A stretch of 64,000 bases of DNA from JALNZF01 sp964447405. Lineage in GTDB: Bacteria > Nitrospirota > UBA9217. The stretch covers positions 434,001 to 498,000 of the forward strand of contig CAYUSP010000004.1 of the NCBI GenBank assembly GCA_964447405.1, in the 5' to 3' direction. Numbering within the stretch: the stretch's first letter is position 1; the number at the start of each line of letters is the position of its first letter. Under the pieces are notes generated by a model. The model had not been told where the DNA came from. It saw only the letters and a list, made by a program, of their open reading frames with translations, and searched no databases. Of this stretch, positions 43,596 through 53,164 are shown piece after piece. The position numbers and the translations under genes are program-made.

Positions 43596-43635
43596 GAACC
43601 ACAGATTAACACGGATAGACACGGATAAATAAATC
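43596..43635 (+). repeat. dispersed repeat, single arm
   Basis: GAACCACAGATTAACACGGA begins the copy and a second ACACGGATAAAT unit follows. It lies in the gap between dxr and rseP with no partner arm nearby. The dxr word-repeat tail follows on the left of it in gene orientation. Confidence 0.65.
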
Positions 43636-43653
43636 CATCTGCCGCACCATGTC

Positions 43654-44835
43654 TTAAGCATTCCTGTACCCTGTACCCTGGACCCCGGCCCCTATAATCT
43701 TTTCCGCTTCCCGTCTTGCCCACAGGTCCGTCTTGAGTGCATCCTCCACGGTTTTAAATTGCACCGGATCGTGGGCATCCATGGTGGACCTGATCACCCG
43801 CGCAATGCCGGTATATTCGATCTTTTCCTCAAGAAAGTACCGTACCGCGACCTCGTTTGCGGCCGACAGCACCGCCGGCATGCTGCCTCCCGCGGCAAGC
43901 GCCTCGTAGGCGTACGCAAGGCACGGGAACCGGTCAAGATCCGGCTCCTCGAACGTCAGAGCTCCCACCTGCGCCAGATCGAGCGCGGGTGATACGTCGG
44001 CCAGCCTTTCGGGATAGGACAACGCATAGGCGATGGGGCCGCGCATATCGGGCACCCCAAGCTGCGCGACAACCGCGCCGTCCTGATATTCCACCATGGA
44101 ATGGATGATGCTTTGAGGATGCACGAGCACCCTGATCTTGTCAGGCGCGATGCCGAAAAGCCACCGTGCCTCGATCACTTCGAGCCCCTTGTTCATCAGC
44201 GTTGCGGAGTCGATGGTGATCTTCCTGCCCATGCTCCAGTTGGGGTGCTTGAGCGCCTGTGCCAACGTTACCCGCTCGAGATCATTTTTTGAGTGCGTGC
44301 GGAAGGGGCCGCCGGAAGCCGTCAGTACAAGCTTCCTGACGTCCCGGTTCTCGCCGGCCAGCAGACACTGGAAGATGGCGCTATGCTCGCTGTCCACCGG
44401 CAGGATGCGGATCCCCCGCGCGCGGGACTCGGCCATGACGAGCTCGCCGGCGGTGACGAGCACCTCCTTATTCGCGAGCGCGATGTCCTTGCCCGCGGCA
44501 ATGGCCGCCATCGTCGGCACCAGCCCCGCGGTCCCTACGATTGCCGAAACCGTGACATCCACCCCGTCCGCGGCTGCCGCGTGGATCATGCCTTCGACGC
44601 CGGACAGAATCCGCAGGTCAAGGTCAGCGCACCGTTCCCGCAGTGTCTTTGCCGCATGCTCACTGACAACGGATACGATTGCGGGCTTGAACCGCCTTGC
44701 CTGCTGTTCGAGCAGGTTGATATTGTTCCCCGCGGCGAGCGCGACGACCTCAAATCGATCAGGGAACTTCTCAACGACCGACAGCGTTGACTGCCCGATC
44801 GATCCGGTGGAACCAAGTATGGCGATTCTCTTCAC
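43654..44835 (-). CDS. dxr: 1-deoxy-D-xylulose-5-phosphate reductoisomerase
   Basis: The 393-residue enzyme makes MEP from DXP with NADPH. The NADPH loop is ILGSTGSIGQSTL; the metal and substrate blocks include DSEHSAIFQCL, LTASGGPFR and the flexible TIDSATLMNKGLEVIEA. Translation starts at GTG 44835. The C-terminal 12 residues or so (GAGVQGTGYRNA) come from a tandem word stretch (CCTGTACCCTGTACCCTG on the plus strand), not from the enzyme fold. It is the second MEP enzyme in this cluster. Confidence 0.96.
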   Translation of the reverse strand: MKRIAILGSTGSIGQSTLSVVEKFPDRFEVVALAAGNNINLLEQQARRFKPAIVSVVSEHAAKTLRERCADLDLRILSGVEGMIHAAAADGVDVTVSAIVGTAGLVPTMAAIAAGKDIALANKEVLVTAGELVMAESRARGIRILPVDSEHSAIFQCLLAGENRDVRKLVLTASGGPFRTHSKNDLERVTLAQALKHPNWSMGRKITIDSATLMNKGLEVIEARWLFGIAPDKIRVLVHPQSIIHSMVEYQDGAVVAQLGVPDMRGPIAYALSYPERLADVSPALDLAQVGALTFEEPDLDRFPCLAYAYEALAAGGSMPAVLSAANEVAVRYFLEEKIEYTGIARVIRSTMDAHDPVQFKTVEDALKTDLWARREAEKIIGAGVQGTGYRNA

Positions 44836-44867
44836 CGATCACTCCGCACTTCGCTCTCCGCACTGCT

Positions 44868-45668
44868 TCACCTCATTTTAAGGTAGCAATATAATACCGG
44901 CGCGGCAAACAGCATGCTGTCCATGCGGTCAAGGATGCCGCCATGGCCTGGTATTATCATTCCGGAATCCTTGACCCCGGCATCGCGCTTGAACAGCGAT
45001 TCTGCAAGGTCCCCCACGGTACCCACCCCTGCGAGGACCAGTGCGATTGCAACAGCCTCGGCTGCATGCACGGGCGGCATGAACCAGATCCGGCACAGAA
45101 GCGCCATGGCAGCAGCGGCAACCAGGGCCCCGGCAAGCCCCTCAATGCTCTTTTTAGGACTAACCTTCTCATAGAGCCGGGTTTTCCCGAAGGGAATGCC
45201 GATGGAGTAAGCTCCGATGTCGGATGCCCAAATGATGAAATAGAGGAATACAAGCCACTGCCTGCCGTCTATCCCGGAGCGGATAACAATCTGGAACCCG
45301 AACAACATGGCAACATAGAACACTCCCAGGAGCGTCGAAGCGACATCCTCGATGGCACCTTCCACCTGCCGGGCCGAGAAGAGCCGGGTTGTCATGACTG
45401 CGAGCAGGCCGGCCGCAACGGGAAAAAGAGGCCCCAATGAAGGCACCAGTGGCGCATGGAAATCAAGAACGATCATGGCGCCGAAGACAATGCCAACCGC
45501 CACCTGGGGCTGATAACCCTTTGCCTGCGCCATACGGTAGAACTCATACTGCCCCATGACCGCGGCAACGAGAACCAGCGCGGTGAAATAGGCGGGTGCA
45601 AGTTTCCAGGTGAAAAGATAAAAGATGGGGAGGAACAAAAGGCCCGAGATGACCCTTTTATACAACAT
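44868..45668 (-). CDS. cdsA: phosphatidate cytidylyltransferase
   Basis: The 266-residue polytopic membrane protein makes CDP-diacylglycerol. The CDS signature appears as SLFKRDAGVKDSGMIIPGHG and GGILDRMDS near the C-terminus, after seven to eight helices. GGAG lies seven bases upstream of the ATG. It sits between uppS and dxr, the usual location. Confidence 0.96.
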   Translation of the reverse strand: MLYKRVISGLLFLPIFYLFTWKLAPAYFTALVLVAAVMGQYEFYRMAQAKGYQPQVAVGIVFGAMIVLDFHAPLVPSLGPLFPVAAGLLAVMTTRLFSARQVEGAIEDVASTLLGVFYVAMLFGFQIVIRSGIDGRQWLVFLYFIIWASDIGAYSIGIPFGKTRLYEKVSPKKSIEGLAGALVAAAAMALLCRIWFMPPVHAAEAVAIALVLAGVGTVGDLAESLFKRDAGVKDSGMIIPGHGGILDRMDSMLFAAPVLYCYLKMR

Positions 45669-45694
45669 GCATTATCTCCATGACCTTACCGGCA

Positions 45695-46471
45695 TCATTT
45701 CCGCACCAGCTGGTCCTGCGTCAGGCCAAACCTCCGCTGCCGGCCCTGGTAATCCAGGATCGCCGTCAGGAGGTCATGCTCTCCGAAATCGGGCCAGAGG
45801 GTATCGGTAAAATAGAGCTCTGCATACGCCGCCTGCCAGAGAAGAAAATTGCTGATCCGCTGTTCTCCGCTCGTACGAATGATCAGGTCCGGATCAGGAA
45901 GACCGGCAGTATCAAGACAGGAAGACAACAACTCTTCTGTCAGTGCGGCGGACGCTTTGTCCGAGGCGCGCAGCCGCTTGATGGCTTCAAGAATCTCCCC
46001 CCTGCCGCCGTAGGAGAGGGCAAGGTTCAGTATCATCGCCGAGTTTCCTTCGGTCTCGGAAATGGCCCTCTCGATCCACGACAGTACCTGAGCGGGAAGC
46101 CGTTCGATCCGCCCGATCGTCCGAAAGCGGATGTTGTTCTCCTTCATGGTTGCGATCTCTGACCTGAGAAACGTCCCCAGCAAGTCCATGAGGAAGCCGA
46201 CCTCTTCCCGGGGCCTGCCCCAGTTCTCGTCCGAAAAAGCGTACAGCGTGAGCACAGGAATGCCGAGATTACGGCAGTGCTCGGTCACGCGGCGCACGAC
46301 GTCCACGCCCTTCTTATGGCCGGCGATCCTCGGCAACCCGCGCTGCTTCGCCCAGCGCCCATTGCCGTCCATGATGATCGCGATATGCCCAGGCAGATTG
46401 CTTCTATCAATCCTTGTAAGCAGCTCCGCCGTAGACTGGTCTTTACTATTCACGCTCCTGTGCCTCTCCAT
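45695..46471 (-). CDS. uppS: undecaprenyl diphosphate synthase
   Basis: The 258-residue cis-prenyltransferase has the signature HIAIIMDGNGRWAKQRG near residue 30, AFSDENWGRP and a late IIRTSGEQRISNFLLWQAAYAEL. The product is the lipid carrier for peptidoglycan and LPS. It is the first gene of the six-gene envelope cluster, about 26 bases before cdsA. Confidence 0.97.
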   Translation of the reverse strand: MERHRSVNSKDQSTAELLTRIDRSNLPGHIAIIMDGNGRWAKQRGLPRIAGHKKGVDVVRRVTEHCRNLGIPVLTLYAFSDENWGRPREEVGFLMDLLGTFLRSEIATMKENNIRFRTIGRIERLPAQVLSWIERAISETEGNSAMILNLALSYGGRGEILEAIKRLRASDKASAALTEELLSSCLDTAGLPDPDLIIRTSGEQRISNFLLWQAAYAELYFTDTLWPDFGEHDLLTAILDYQGRQRRFGLTQDQLVRK

Positions 46472-46522
46472 TTCTGTTCCGTGACGCGGTTTGCTTCGCT
46501 GACACGGCAGCCTTTGCGACCC

Positions 46523-48280
46523 TTAGGGCGCTGCGTAGGTCATCACCCGGATACGGTCGGAGCCGAACATGCCGCCCGGAACCAGGACAAGTGAAACGAT
46601 CCTGGTGCCCAAACCCGGCTGCTTGAGTGCTTGAAAGTCCAGCACCGCCCCTGGTATATCGGGAATCGCTCCGCGCCGCTCAAGCCGTGCCCCGGTCCAT
46701 CCAAGACTGACGAATTCCGCTTCTTTGAATCCGGTCAAGAGCGCCGCGCCGCTGTTCCTCGGGAGCAGTATCTCGTCCTTGCCATCCCCGTTCAAATCCA
46801 GCGCGAGCACTCGACCTCGCACCCTCACTTTTTCGGCTTCGGTGGTGCCGCTCGAGAACATCTGGTCGATGCCCGCCAGCGGCCGCGCCACCACAATGCC
46901 GAACGAGGGAAATTTCTCTTCGCTCCGCCATACCGGGGCGTTGTTGGAATACACAACCAGCTGCTCCTTTTCATCGAGCGCCACCAAAAGAGGATGCTGT
47001 TCGCCGAGCTCCGCTATAACGAATCCGTAAAGACCCAGCCCCCGGGGAAGGACAAACTCGGCTCCCGCCGTGTACTTCCCGTCAGCCCAGACATACTGCT
47101 TCGGTTTTCCGCCAAAGAACGATGCCGGGTCGTATGCCTGGCCGAGCAAGATGCTCCCGGTCCGGGGAAAAACCACCACCCGGAGAAAGCCGGGGAGGTC
47201 CGCAATCCGCCGGTACACTCCATCCCTGCATTCCACGACATAGGAGACGATCTTGCCATTCAGCATGGCGGTAATAAAGATCTCGGGAGTGCCGTTTCCG
47301 TTTATGTCGGCGATGTCGAGATTGATATGATGCATTTCACTCGGTCCATAGCTGACAGTCTCGGTCCATATTTCCCGCCATCCCGACAGACCTTGTTTGA
47401 AAACGTGCAGCCTGATGCCGTCGGAAAAAACATATTGGAGGCCGCCGGTCCCGTCGAAATCGGCGATCGCGAACAGCCGCGCGTCCACGGTAAGATCGGG
47501 AATACCTCCCTGCTCCTCAGGGGCGGGGGCAAAAAACGGCTTTACTTCGCCGAGGGCGTCCCGCCTGGTTCTGAGATCCAGCATGGCCACGATGGTATCA
47601 AAGGGTCTGCCTTCATCGGCATAGAAAATCCCCGCGGTCACCACGTATTTATCATCTGCGGGGACGATGTCAATGGTCACGGCCACATCGAGTTTGAAAA
47701 CCCGCCCCATCTCGCTGATCAGCGCTCTGTCCCGCTCTTTCTTATCCCCGATGAAAGCCGCGGTTTTGTCGATGTCGAGCAGAGTAAACCTGCTTCCTTC
47801 CCTGAGTTTCGCACCCAGCTTCTGGATGATCTCGGCGTGGTCGGGCCGGAGTGGGACCAGCGCCATACTTATTTTCTTGGGTGTGATCCTTGCCTTGTCG
47901 CCCGGCTTCGGATCGGTGATCTTTTTCACCAGGACGCCGGTGGATGTTTTGTCGCCGACACCTGTGACTTCAAGGCTCCCGACCTGATCTTCCATTCGTC
48001 CGATCACCATGTTCGTCACCGGGTGGAGGATCTCCTTGCCGTCCCTCCAGACCGTGAGGAGCGCGCCTTTCTGCAGACCGTCCCTGGACCCCAGCGTGAA
48101 CGTGACCTCATCCCCGCGCACGTCCTTGATCTCACCCTGCACTTTGGGAAAGTGAGACTGGATCGAAGCAGCAAGTTCGTCAACACTGGTGAATTCCCGC
48201 ATGCCAAGCGGACTTCCGGCGGCGGCTGCGTGTACGGCAGCCGACAGAACAAGCAGGAATGACATCAATATGCTTCTCAT
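46523..48280 (-). CDS. exported FG-GAP/VCBS-like repeat protein
   Basis: The 585-residue protein has a signal peptide (to about residue 20). An N-terminal region with an SH3-like strand set (RDGLQKGALLTVWRDGKEI) follows, then an alpha/beta domain (residues about 130-240). The second half has calcium-type FG-GAP loops such as ADFDGTGGLQYV, ADINGNGTPEIFI and LDLNGDGKDEILL, pointing to a beta-propeller. It is likely periplasmic or outer-membrane-bound; its role is unknown. The start ATG 48280 has a weak AGAAG site; 44 upstream codons to 48412 are excluded because they precede the signal peptide. Confidence 0.78.
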   Translation of the reverse strand: MRSILMSFLLVLSAAVHAAAAGSPLGMREFTSVDELAASIQSHFPKVQGEIKDVRGDEVTFTLGSRDGLQKGALLTVWRDGKEILHPVTNMVIGRMEDQVGSLEVTGVGDKTSTGVLVKKITDPKPGDKARITPKKISMALVPLRPDHAEIIQKLGAKLREGSRFTLLDIDKTAAFIGDKKERDRALISEMGRVFKLDVAVTIDIVPADDKYVVTAGIFYADEGRPFDTIVAMLDLRTRRDALGEVKPFFAPAPEEQGGIPDLTVDARLFAIADFDGTGGLQYVFSDGIRLHVFKQGLSGWREIWTETVSYGPSEMHHINLDIADINGNGTPEIFITAMLNGKIVSYVVECRDGVYRRIADLPGFLRVVVFPRTGSILLGQAYDPASFFGGKPKQYVWADGKYTAGAEFVLPRGLGLYGFVIAELGEQHPLLVALDEKEQLVVYSNNAPVWRSEEKFPSFGIVVARPLAGIDQMFSSGTTEAEKVRVRGRVLALDLNGDGKDEILLPRNSGAALLTGFKEAEFVSLGWTGARLERRGAIPDIPGAVLDFQALKQPGLGTRIVSLVLVPGGMFGSDRIRVMTYAAP

Positions 48281-48430
48281 TCTTCTGTCAACCTTTCTCT
48301 GAAACATGATGGTGCCAACGGTTCGATGACCCTTTTGTCGAGCATTTGCCTCGGAGTAGTACGAGCGGGAATAGCGACAGCGGTGTGCGGTAACAGCGCC
48401 ACGCCGGCGCATCGCGGAGAACGCGAACGA

Positions 48431-50602
48431 CTACCCGACCTTCACGGTTATCTCTGCTTCCCAGGTTTTCCGAGGCAGCAGGGAGATGCGCCACAGCGGC
48501 ATGAGCATCGAGCTCTGATAGACGCGCTCGAATCCGGACTCGGACTGGGAAACAGTCTCGACCGGGGCCCTCCACAGGCTAGCTGCGAGGGAAAGGGAAA
48601 GGGTGAGCCTGAGTCTCAGCCATTCGTCCACAATGCTAACCTGCTTGATATTGTTCGTTTCCCCTGAGGAAGCAAGATTTCTATTGTCCAGCGTATGACC
48701 GGGAATCTCGTAATACCGGTCCGGTGCGTTCCCTGCGAGGAGGGAAAAATTGAACTCGCATCCAAAGGTAGTGTTCAGTTCTTTTCCGCTCTCATTCGTG
48801 ATCTCATAGCGCGCAACAAAAAAATCCGATGCCTTGCGCAGCGTGATCTCCTTCCTTACACGGACCGGAAGCCCGGTGACCATTCCGGAGCGTTCGAGAA
48901 GGACAGCCGCCGTGGCGCCTTGTTTTTTTGCCCCCATGCGATACGCGCCGAGAACAAAGTCTCCTGCCTCGCACTGCTCGGATTGCATGAAATGAGGAAG
49001 GTCAATGCCAGACTCCAGAAAATGGTCAAGAAGCGAGCCCCGTTTATACCGGTCGTACTGCAAATGGCACTCCAGGCCCTCCTCCTTGACGACCACGCGG
49101 TCGTGGATCGTTTTAACCGCGCCCGCGTCCGTACTCGCGCAGGCATGGGCGATTTTGTCATGATACCCTTCGCGCCTGCGCGTCAGCGTGTTCGTCAGAT
49201 TGAAGGACCGCGGCTTCCAGTCGAACTCCGTGAGCCGGCCGCCTTCGGCAGGGTCCAAAAACAGGTTCATAAGCTCAGAGTTGAGCATAACCTCGTCACT
49301 GCCGTCCTTGTCGAAGTCGCCCTTCTCTATCTCAAGCCACGATGTTTTTGCCTTGCCTTGCCCCCTGACCCCTGACCCCTGACCCTTCAGGAGCGTATCA
49401 GCCATGTGCTCGGCCTGGATAAGATGCTCGTACACGGCGGAGCGCAGGTGCGGCAGATAGAGGCCGCCGAACACACCGTGCCAGTAAGAATCGTTGCACT
49501 GGGATTGGTAGAGATGGTCAAGCATGCGCGCGGACACGGAACGCAGCTTTGCGCCCTGCTCCGCGGCTGAGTCGAGCGCCTCGTGCACTTTTCCGCTCAC
49601 CATCATCATCCGCTTGTGCATGTGATTGCTTTCGGGGTATTTTGCCTGAAAGTTCCTCCAGATGCCGCCCGCCATGAAGGGCCGCAGACCGGCGAATTCC
49701 GGGGTGGCTTTGACCTTCGCGAGGGCGTCCTCATACTCCTTCATGGTGCGCGTGGGCAGCGCCCACTCACCCATCTCCATGTAAGACGCGGTTGGCAGAT
49801 AAATTCTGCCCCGCGGCGGCTCCTTCTCCAGATATTCGGTGAAGGTCGTGGTCTCCAGCCACTCACTGTTCTGTTCGAGGAGTGTGAAGAATCGTTCGAG
49901 CCAGCCTTCCTCGTACACAGTTCGGTAGGTCTCGGGCCAGACGCCGAACTTCTCGCCGTCATCAGCCATGACCGCAAGGCGGTTCCGTTCCGTGGACCGA
50001 AGCTCCGAGAGAAGCGCAAGGGCATCCTCCGGTTGATGGAACGGGATCAGGTACCGCAGCTTTTCGCTTCCCGGGAAAACACGAAGAACACCTTCCTGCT
50101 CCTCGGTAAGATGGTACCCGTCAAGTTCGTCGTCGCGGAGACCCGCCAGTTTGAAATGGAAATCGTCCACCACGACATGGTTCACCCCTGCGGCAGCGAT
50201 GGGCCGCGGCAGGTGAGGCTCCCACACGCGTTCAGCAAGCCACATCCCGCGGGCATCATAGCCGATTTTGCGGCGGATAAAGTCGGAAAGCGCGCGGATC
50301 TGGCCGATTTTGTCGTCATCGGGCAGCACTGCGAGAATGGGCTCGTAGAAACCACCCGAGAGTATCTCAACCCGGTTGTCCGCAACAAGCGTCCTGAGCA
50401 AGTCCATGAACTCAGGGTGATGCTTTTCAAAAAAATGATACAGTATGCCGGTATAGTGAAGCACGATCTTTATGGAGGGATGGCGCTCGAGCACCTTGAT
50501 GAACGGCAGATAGGATTTCTGGTAAGCTTCCTCGGCAACGAAATCAAAATTTCCGACTGGCTGGTGGTTATGGATGGCAAAGATAAATTGTACTTTCGGC
50601 AT
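48431..50602 (-). CDS. glycoside hydrolase family 57, 4-alpha-glucanotransferase type
   Basis: The 723-residue enzyme has the GH57 opening FIFAIHNHQPVGNFD, the catalytic-barrel segment GMWLAERVWEPHL and GEKFGVWPETY near residue 225. DUF1925- and DUF1926-type C-terminal beta domains follow. It probably rearranges or degrades alpha-1,4-glucans in the cytoplasm; there is no signal peptide. Near residue 410 the frame carries an extra GQGSGVRGQG, encoded by tandem CCCCTGA units (49361-49386). These look inserted rather than inherited. It sits directly after the FG-GAP gene, in the same direction. Confidence 0.9.
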   Translation of the reverse strand: MPKVQFIFAIHNHQPVGNFDFVAEEAYQKSYLPFIKVLERHPSIKIVLHYTGILYHFFEKHHPEFMDLLRTLVADNRVEILSGGFYEPILAVLPDDDKIGQIRALSDFIRRKIGYDARGMWLAERVWEPHLPRPIAAAGVNHVVVDDFHFKLAGLRDDELDGYHLTEEQEGVLRVFPGSEKLRYLIPFHQPEDALALLSELRSTERNRLAVMADDGEKFGVWPETYRTVYEEGWLERFFTLLEQNSEWLETTTFTEYLEKEPPRGRIYLPTASYMEMGEWALPTRTMKEYEDALAKVKATPEFAGLRPFMAGGIWRNFQAKYPESNHMHKRMMMVSGKVHEALDSAAEQGAKLRSVSARMLDHLYQSQCNDSYWHGVFGGLYLPHLRSAVYEHLIQAEHMADTLLKGQGSGVRGQGKAKTSWLEIEKGDFDKDGSDEVMLNSELMNLFLDPAEGGRLTEFDWKPRSFNLTNTLTRRREGYHDKIAHACASTDAGAVKTIHDRVVVKEEGLECHLQYDRYKRGSLLDHFLESGIDLPHFMQSEQCEAGDFVLGAYRMGAKKQGATAAVLLERSGMVTGLPVRVRKEITLRKASDFFVARYEITNESGKELNTTFGCEFNFSLLAGNAPDRYYEIPGHTLDNRNLASSGETNNIKQVSIVDEWLRLRLTLSLSLAASLWRAPVETVSQSESGFERVYQSSMLMPLWRISLLPRKTWEAEITVKVG
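49348..49387. repeat. tandem word repeat inserted in the GH57 coding frame
   Basis: CCTTGCCTTGCC and CCCCTGACCCCTGACCCCTG adjoin as two tandem words. They keep the GH57 frame open and encode a Gly/Gln/Ser loop. Confidence 0.65.
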
Positions 50603-50777
50603 CTGTTACGGACTCCGTCGTTGTCAGTTGTCTGCATCTGCACGGCAACTGCAGCTCGCCTGTGCCTGTTCAAACACAGAGAGGGATATTAGCCCCCTGT
50701 CGAAAAAAAGTCAATCAAAAACAAGATACTACGGGCTATGACGGGACTGCGAAGAGCACCAGAACCAATGGTTGCGA

Positions 50778-51335
50778 TCAGCGGGCGGGAGCTGTACCCT
50801 TCTTCCGGCTCCTGATGAACCGGACTCCAAATAACAGAAGCAGCATCGGGAGCCAGATCCAGACGATCTCTTCCCGGAGGACCTCAAGACCGGTCTTGCT
50901 GAAGAATTTAGCAATGCGCATGGGTGAGGCAAAGAAGGGCCTCCAGGGCATGAAGTATCTCGTATCATCAAAGGGTATAAAGAAGCCCACGCCCAATCCC
51001 TTGTCGGTCATGGCATCAAGGAGCCCATGGGAAGCGATCACGATGAAAAAAAACGCGAACATCCCCCACCATTGCTTCGAATATCGCCGTATGGCCGGGA
51101 ATGCGGAAACGACGACAAGCAATCCGACCAGGAAAGCAAAAACAAAGGAGTGGAAAAAACCCCGATGCCCGAATGCATCCCCATACTTGATGCCTACATA
51201 AAAGCCGATGATATCAATATCAGGCAGCACAGCACAGACCGCTGACAGGACCCAAAACCGTGCGGGCATTCTGTCCGCGGTATAGCTCTTGCCGAGCGCT
51301 CCCGAAACAACGATATGAGTGAATAGTGAAGGCAT
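50778..51335 (-). CDS. DUF457/YdjM-type membrane protein (metal-dependent hydrolase family)
   Basis: The 185-residue protein has the family opening MPSLFTHIVVSG, LPDIDIIGF and RGFFHS with HGLLDAMTDKG. These conserved His and Asp residues led to the predicted metal-hydrolase name. Four to five transmembrane helices are visible. The start ATG 51335 matches the family; extensions to 51386 lack a ribosome-binding site. The function is not established. It neighbours an ABC exporter without overlap. Confidence 0.82.
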   Translation of the reverse strand: MPSLFTHIVVSGALGKSYTADRMPARFWVLSAVCAVLPDIDIIGFYVGIKYGDAFGHRGFFHSFVFAFLVGLLVVVSAFPAIRRYSKQWWGMFAFFFIVIASHGLLDAMTDKGLGVGFFIPFDDTRYFMPWRPFFASPMRIAKFFSKTGLEVLREEIVWIWLPMLLLLFGVRFIRSRKKGTAPAR

Positions 51336-51414
51336 GATGCGGACACCGATGTGAAGCATTTTATAGGAGGGAGGGGCATTAGTCAATGGCCGCGGATTCC
51401 GGAAAATCCGAATG

Positions 51415-52146
51415 CTATACTTGCTTTTTCACCATCCTGACGGCAAGGGTAAAAAAGAACACCGTGTAGGCCGTCAGAGTGAGCAGAGAAGCCAATGCCG
51501 GCGCTGCCCCTGATGCGAGCGCGCGCAGCAGTAAACTCGCGTGCGTCAGGGGGTAGATGAGAATAATGCTGTGGAACGGCTCGGGCAGTTTGTCCGGAGC
51601 AAAGAATGTGCCTGCCAGGAACGACATGGGTATGATGAAAAAACTGTTGAAGTTCGCCATGTCCTCGTGCGACCTGGCGATCATGGCAGCGGCCACCCCT
51701 GCTGCTCCGAAACAGAACGCGGTCATCGAAAGAACGAGGAGGAACAGCGGGGTTATTTCCATTCGTACACCTGACAGCGCCCCGACGAAGAGCAGCATGA
51801 TCGCGGAGAAAAGTCCGCGGACCAGGCCTGTAAGCGTCCTGCCCAGCGTGATGTCCCAGGGCGAAACCGGCGAGACGAGCACCTCCTCGATGGTTTTGGT
51901 GTACAGTTTGCTGATGTTCAGGGATGTCGATACCGGCCCGAAGCTGTTGCTCATCGCCGAAAGAGCGAGAATCCCGGGCAGAACGAACTCGAGGTAGGTG
52001 CCGTTGCTGATGTTCATGCCGCGGCCCAGGCCCCAGCCGAACGTCACGAGGTACAGGACCGGCATGACCAGCGAAGATGCAAGAAACCGCCAGGGCTTTT
52101 TGCGGATCAGCATCATCTCTTTCCAGAATATGGGGTAGAAGTTCAT
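51415..52146 (-). CDS. ABC-2 type exporter permease
   Basis: The 243-residue membrane protein has six helices and the ABC-2 signature around NSFFIIPMSFLAGTFF and HSIILIYPLTHASLLLRA. It pairs with the ATPase directly upstream. ATG 52146 starts the family alignment; the ORF extension to 52230 would read through the dispersed repeat. The cargo is unknown. Confidence 0.88.
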   Translation of the reverse strand: MNFYPIFWKEMMLIRKKPWRFLASSLVMPVLYLVTFGWGLGRGMNISNGTYLEFVLPGILALSAMSNSFGPVSTSLNISKLYTKTIEEVLVSPVSPWDITLGRTLTGLVRGLFSAIMLLFVGALSGVRMEITPLFLLVLSMTAFCFGAAGVAAAMIARSHEDMANFNSFFIIPMSFLAGTFFAPDKLPEPFHSIILIYPLTHASLLLRALASGAAPALASLLTLTAYTVFFFTLAVRMVKKQV

Positions 52147-52159
52147 AAAGAATCCAAAC

Positions 52160-52197
52160 GGAACCACAGATGGACACGGATAAACACAGATGAAATG
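52160..52197 (+). repeat. dispersed repeat, single arm, inside the ABC transporter operon
   Basis: GGAACCACAGATGGACACGG starts the copy and ATAAACACAGATGAAATG ends it. It lies between the ATPase and permease genes and makes an out-of-place upstream extension of the permease frame. Confidence 0.7.
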
Positions 52198-52219
52198 CTG
52201 CTTTCTTTCCGCATTTATC

Positions 52220-53059
52220 TCACCCTTCAATCCTTTCCCCGGTCAGTTGAATAAACACGTCCTCGAGCGTCACGTCGCGAACCGCCACATCGCAGCCCAT
52301 GTCCTTGCCCGATTCTAATGCCTTCCCCCGGTCATGGTAAAAGCGGCGCGGGAAATCATGCCTGCCCAGACACTCCAGCACAAAGCGCCCCACCGCGGCC
52401 TTGAGGTCCTTCGGCGCACCGTTCGCGATGATCCGGCCCTGCCGCATAACAGCGACACGGTCGCACAACCGGTCGGCCTCCTCGATGTAATGTGTGGTCA
52501 ACAGGATGGTTATGCCGTTCCGTTTGAGGTCCTCGATCAAACCCCAGATCATATGGCGCGCCTGCGGGTCCAGCCCCACGGTCGGCTCATCCATGAACAC
52601 GACGCCGGGCCGATGCATCAATCCGCGCGCAATCAAAAGCCGCCTTCGCATGCCGCCTGAAAGATGCTCCACGGGCGCGTCCCTCTTATCCCAGAGTCCG
52701 ACGAACCGGAGAAGTTCTTCGGTCCGCAATGCCCGGTCCGATGCGCTCATCCGGTGGAGCCTGCCGTGGTAATCGAGGTTCTCGTTCGCCGTGAGGTCGA
52801 TGTCAAGGTTCAACATCTGCGGGACCACGCCGATCGATTGCTTTACCTGGAGCGGCTCCGCAAGAACATCGTGGCCTGCGATCGCGGCCGATCCCGACGA
52901 CGGAGCGAGCAGTGTGGTCAGCATGCGGATCGTAGTGGTCTTGCCTGCGCCGTTGGGGCCGAGAAGGCCGAAGATCTCGCCTTTTGCCACGGACAGGTTG
53001 AAGGCCTGCACGGCGCAGAGGCTGTCGAAGTATCTGGTGAGATTGTGAGTTTCTATCAT
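52220..53059 (-). CDS. ABC transporter ATP-binding protein, exporter type
   Basis: The 279-residue ATPase has Walker A GLLGPNGAGKTTTIRML, Q-loop in VVPQMLNL, signature LSGGMRRRLLIARGL, Walker B VVFMDEPTVGLD and H-loop TTHYIEEADRL. It resembles DrrA/NodI-type ATPases with a C-terminal regulatory region. The pair with the ABC-2 permease is a complete minimal exporter, cargo unknown. Confidence 0.94.
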   Translation of the reverse strand: MIETHNLTRYFDSLCAVQAFNLSVAKGEIFGLLGPNGAGKTTTIRMLTTLLAPSSGSAAIAGHDVLAEPLQVKQSIGVVPQMLNLDIDLTANENLDYHGRLHRMSASDRALRTEELLRFVGLWDKRDAPVEHLSGGMRRRLLIARGLMHRPGVVFMDEPTVGLDPQARHMIWGLIEDLKRNGITILLTTHYIEEADRLCDRVAVMRQGRIIANGAPKDLKAAVGRFVLECLGRHDFPRRFYHDRGKALESGKDMGCDVAVRDVTLEDVFIQLTGERIEG

Positions 53060-53164
53060 GAGAATGATACAGGATTCAAGATAGACAAGATGGAAGAAGC
53101 AGGATATACCGTCTCACAATGCATCATGCATCGTGCTTCGTGCATCCAGCATCTGTCTTCGGCT

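Noticed and set aside
46631..48262. 543-codon plus-strand ORF
   Set aside because: It is antisense to the FG-GAP protein, which has a signal peptide and repeats in its own frame.
49583..50692. 369-codon plus-strand ORF
   Set aside because: It is antisense to the GH57 gene.
51383..52177. 264-codon minus-strand ORF overlapping the ABC permease
   Set aside because: It is a different frame of the permease gene; the ABC-2 features are in the other frame.
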